Part shown: positions 12,148-13,790 of the stretch, piece after piece
Layout: the number at the start of each line of letters is the position of its first letter
Numbering within the stretch: position 1 is the stretch's first letter
NCBI GenBank assembly: GCA_017543025.1
Contig: JAFYGX010000100.1
Span: forward strand, 1-13,790
Origin: Solobacterium sp.
GTDB taxonomy: Bacteria; Bacillota_I; Bacilli_A; Erysipelotrichales; Erysipelotrichaceae
Direction of reading: 5' to 3'
DNA: 13,790 nt
Position numbers and translations under genes: made by a program
Notes under the pieces: model-generated
What the model was told of the DNA's origin: nothing
Seen by the model: the letters and a program-made list of their open reading frames with translations, nothing else
Database searches by the model: none

Positions 12148-12876
12148 ATGGAGATTCTTGCGTTGGCAGATGCAGAGGAATCCTACCTCTACGAATATTT
12201 CAACCCTGCGCGGACAAAAGGAGTGGAACTGATCATTTCCTGCGGCGACCTGAAAGCGAAATACCTGGAGTTTCTTCAGACAGTCGTCAACGTACCGGTC
12301 CTTTATGTGACCGGCAACCACGATACACGCTATCGCGAGCATACGCCGGAGGGATGTATTTCCATAGAAGATACTGTTTATGAATACAAAGGTATCCGGA
12401 TTGCAGGACTTGGCGGATCATACCGCTACAAACTGGAAAAACCGCCGTTTATGTATACCGAAGCGCAGATGGCGAAACGGGTGAAAAAACTGATCTGCAG
12501 AAGAATCAGGCCTTATGGCGGTATTGATATTCTGGTGACGCATGCCCCGTGTGACGGGTATGGCGACATGGATGATATTCCGCACTGGGGTTTTGAATGC
12601 TTCAACACCCTGCTGGAACAGGAAAAACCGGATCTGATGCTGTACGGGCATGTACATAAGGAGTATGAAGGATTCCGCCGGGAACTTGATCACCCGAGCG
12701 GAACCAGACTGATCAATTGCTACGGAAGCTACCGGTTCTCGATTGAACCGAAGCCCGTGGAGCGCACGGACTTTCAGAACTGGCGTATTTCCATGATCCG
12801 CAGAATGGATGAACAAAGGAGGCAGCGGAAACATGTATCGGAAAACATGGATGGAAATCGACCTTGGATCTATTGA
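12148..12876 (+). CDS. Cytoplasmic metallophosphoesterase (calcineurin-like)
   Basis: 242 residues without signal peptide. Metal-ligand motifs: Asp8 in LADAEES, Gly33-Asp34 in SCGDLKAKYLEFL, Gly56-Asp59 in YVTGNHD, His132 in VTHAP and Gly167-His170 in YGHVHKEYEG. The first motif is D-A-E where most families have D-x-H. The combination IISCGDLKxxYLEFL...PVLYVTGNHD is typical of a Firmicutes-specific metallophosphoesterase group; its substrate is unknown to me. The start is either ATG at 12148 or an in-frame TTG at 12142; I prefer ATG. Only a weak AAAGTGG precedes it, and the TGA of the upstream frame ends two bases earlier, so translation probably relies on coupling. Its last 44 bases overlap the alanine racemase start. 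Confidence 0.85.
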   Translation: MEILALADAEESYLYEYFNPARTKGVELIISCGDLKAKYLEFLQTVVNVPVLYVTGNHDTRYREHTPEGCISIEDTVYEYKGIRIAGLGGSYRYKLEKPPFMYTEAQMAKRVKKLICRRIRPYGGIDILVTHAPCDGYGDMDDIPHWGFECFNTLLEQEKPDLMLYGHVHKEYEGFRRELDHPSGTRLINCYGSYRFSIEPKPVERTDFQNWRISMIRRMDEQRRQRKHVSENMDGNRPWIY

Positions 12877-13790
12877 GGAGAACATTCGAACCGCAAAAAG
12901 AGTTTCCGGAAAACAGATTATTGCTGTTGTAAAAGCGGACGGCTACGGAGTCGGTGATATGGCGGTTGTCAGCACTGCTCTCAATGCCGGGGCGTGCATG
13001 ATGGCGGTGTCTTCCTGTGAAGAAGCACTGATTCTGCGTAATAAAGGCTATACGGGAGAATGTCTGATTCTCGGCCACACGGATATTGAAGACCTGCCTG
13101 TCCTTGCGAAGGAAGGAATTGCAGTACCTGCCTATTCCGGCAGCTGGGTGAAGAAAGCTGCGGAAACAGACTGCCCTGGCCTGAAAGTGCATATGGCTGC
13201 GGATACGGGAATGAACCGGATCGGATTCCGGGAGCCGGAAGAACTGAAGGAGTCAATTCAGCTGCTGCAGAACAGTCAATGCAATGTGGAAGGAATCTTC
13301 ACTCACTTCTGCTGTGCTGACAGCGATGCGCAGTTTACAGAACGGCAGTTTCAGCAGTTTGCGGAGTTTGTCAGAACTGCGGATTTTCCGTTCCGCTATA
13401 TTCACTGTGACAATTCCGAAGCTACCCTTTCATTTTCAGATCCGCTGAGCAATACCTGCCGGTTCGGAATGGGGATGTACGGAATCTCGGATACCTACCG
13501 TGGGCTTTCTCATGCGGCAGCACTCTATTCCACCGTATTTCTCGTAAAGCAGGTTAAAAAGGGAGAGTCCATCGGCTATGGTGCGACCTACAGGACAGCG
13601 GAAGACGAATGGATCGCGACGATTTCGATCGGATACGCGGATGGTCTGATCCGGAAAAACCAGGGACGGTATGTTTATGTGGACGGAGAATATGTTCCGA
13701 TTGTCGGCCGGGTGTGTATGGACCAGACGATGATTCGCCTGAATCATCCGGTAGAGGAAGGGACAAAGGTGGAGATTTTCGGACCGCATA
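12833..13790 (+). CDS. alr: Alanine racemase (3' end beyond the window)
   Basis: PLP-dependent enzyme converting L- to D-alanine for peptidoglycan. 319 codons are visible of about 370 usual. The start MYRKTWMEIDLGSIEENI is typical; Lys34 in VVKADGYGVG is the PLP lysine; HMAADTGMNRIGF matches the conserved D-T-G-M-x-R-x-G stretch; Tyr268 in GYADG is the second catalytic base; and GRVCMDQTMI (Cys295) is the C-terminal domain motif. The frame is open to the right edge. A perfect AAAGGAGG at 12815-12822, ten bases upstream, fixes the start inside the phosphoesterase gene (44-base overlap), so the two are co-transcribed; this strong site also lets alr be translated independently of upstream events. 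Confidence 0.96.
   Translation, partial: MYRKTWMEIDLGSIEENIRTAKRVSGKQIIAVVKADGYGVGDMAVVSTALNAGACMMAVSSCEEALILRNKGYTGECLILGHTDIEDLPVLAKEGIAVPAYSGSWVKKAAETDCPGLKVHMAADTGMNRIGFREPEELKESIQLLQNSQCNVEGIFTHFCCADSDAQFTERQFQQFAEFVRTADFPFRYIHCDNSEATLSFSDPLSNTCRFGMGMYGISDTYRGLSHAAALYSTVFLVKQVKKGESIGYGATYRTAEDEWIATISIGYADGLIRKNQGRYVYVDGEYVPIVGRVCMDQTMIRLNHPVEEGTKVEIFGPH

Noticed and set aside
1..13790. Mobile elements, CRISPR arrays, toxin-antitoxin or defence genes
   Set aside because: No transposase, integrase, repeat-spacer pattern, terminal inverted repeats or recognisable defence domain was seen; the gene content is mostly metabolic and housekeeping.

Overview
The window reads as an ordinary chromosomal stretch of a Gram-positive Bacillota (Firmicutes) bacterium of moderate G+C. 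The mixture of a four-protein mannose-family PTS, a ROK glucokinase, strong GGAGG-type Shine-Dalgarno sites and a long class I phosphomannose isomerase fits Erysipelotrichia or neighbouring gut Firmicutes; that placement is inference. TGA is clearly a stop here and Trp is TGG, so the Mollicutes code does not apply. I found no insertion sequence, phage gene, CRISPR array or origin, and no gene-free stretch longer than about 150 bases.

Layout. 1-503: 3' part of a class I mannose-6-phosphate isomerase. 605-1488: two overlapping small genes, a three-segment membrane protein and a tail-anchored winged-helix-like protein, both unrecognised. 1642-4439: a complete mannose/fructose/sorbose-type PTS (IIA, IIB, IIC, IID as separate proteins) closed by a strong terminator, with a large hairpin between IIB and IIC. 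4543-4830: a small two-segment membrane protein. 4942-6435: a MuiA-like DUF4140/DUF4139 protein. 6556-7503 (minus): a Core-2/I-branching (GT14) glycosyltransferase, divergent from a ROK-family glucokinase (7610-8557). 8671-9495: a membrane-anchored YkuE-like metallophosphoesterase. 9576-10035: five tRNA genes (Val, Thr, Tyr, Lys, Gly) with a good promoter and terminator. 10175-12145: a cytoplasmic BMP-family sugar/nucleoside-binding-like protein whose frame is interrupted by one in-frame TAG, followed in a tight operon by a second metallophosphoesterase (12148-12876) and alanine racemase (12833 to the window end).

How the parts fit. The PTS imports and phosphorylates a hexose; the upstream isomerase would convert mannose-6-phosphate to fructose-6-phosphate, and the glucokinase handles unphosphorylated glucose. 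The last operon couples a ligand-binding-like protein, a phosphoesterase and D-alanine supply for peptidoglycan.

Most notable signals: (i) a TAG at 11957-11959 that splits an otherwise continuous 656-codon BMP-family gene, whose original TGA stop abuts the next start; (ii) two genes (GT14 at 7503, phosphoesterase at 8671) with an extended -10 box placed so that transcription would start at or one base before the ATG and with no Shine-Dalgarno, i.e. predicted leaderless mRNAs; (iii) a perfect 15-bp dyad in the divergent GT14/glucokinase promoter region; (iv) a 12-bp bulged hairpin inside the PTS operon; (v) a tail-anchored winged-helix-like protein overlapping a membrane protein next to the PTS. 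All are readings by eye without searches.
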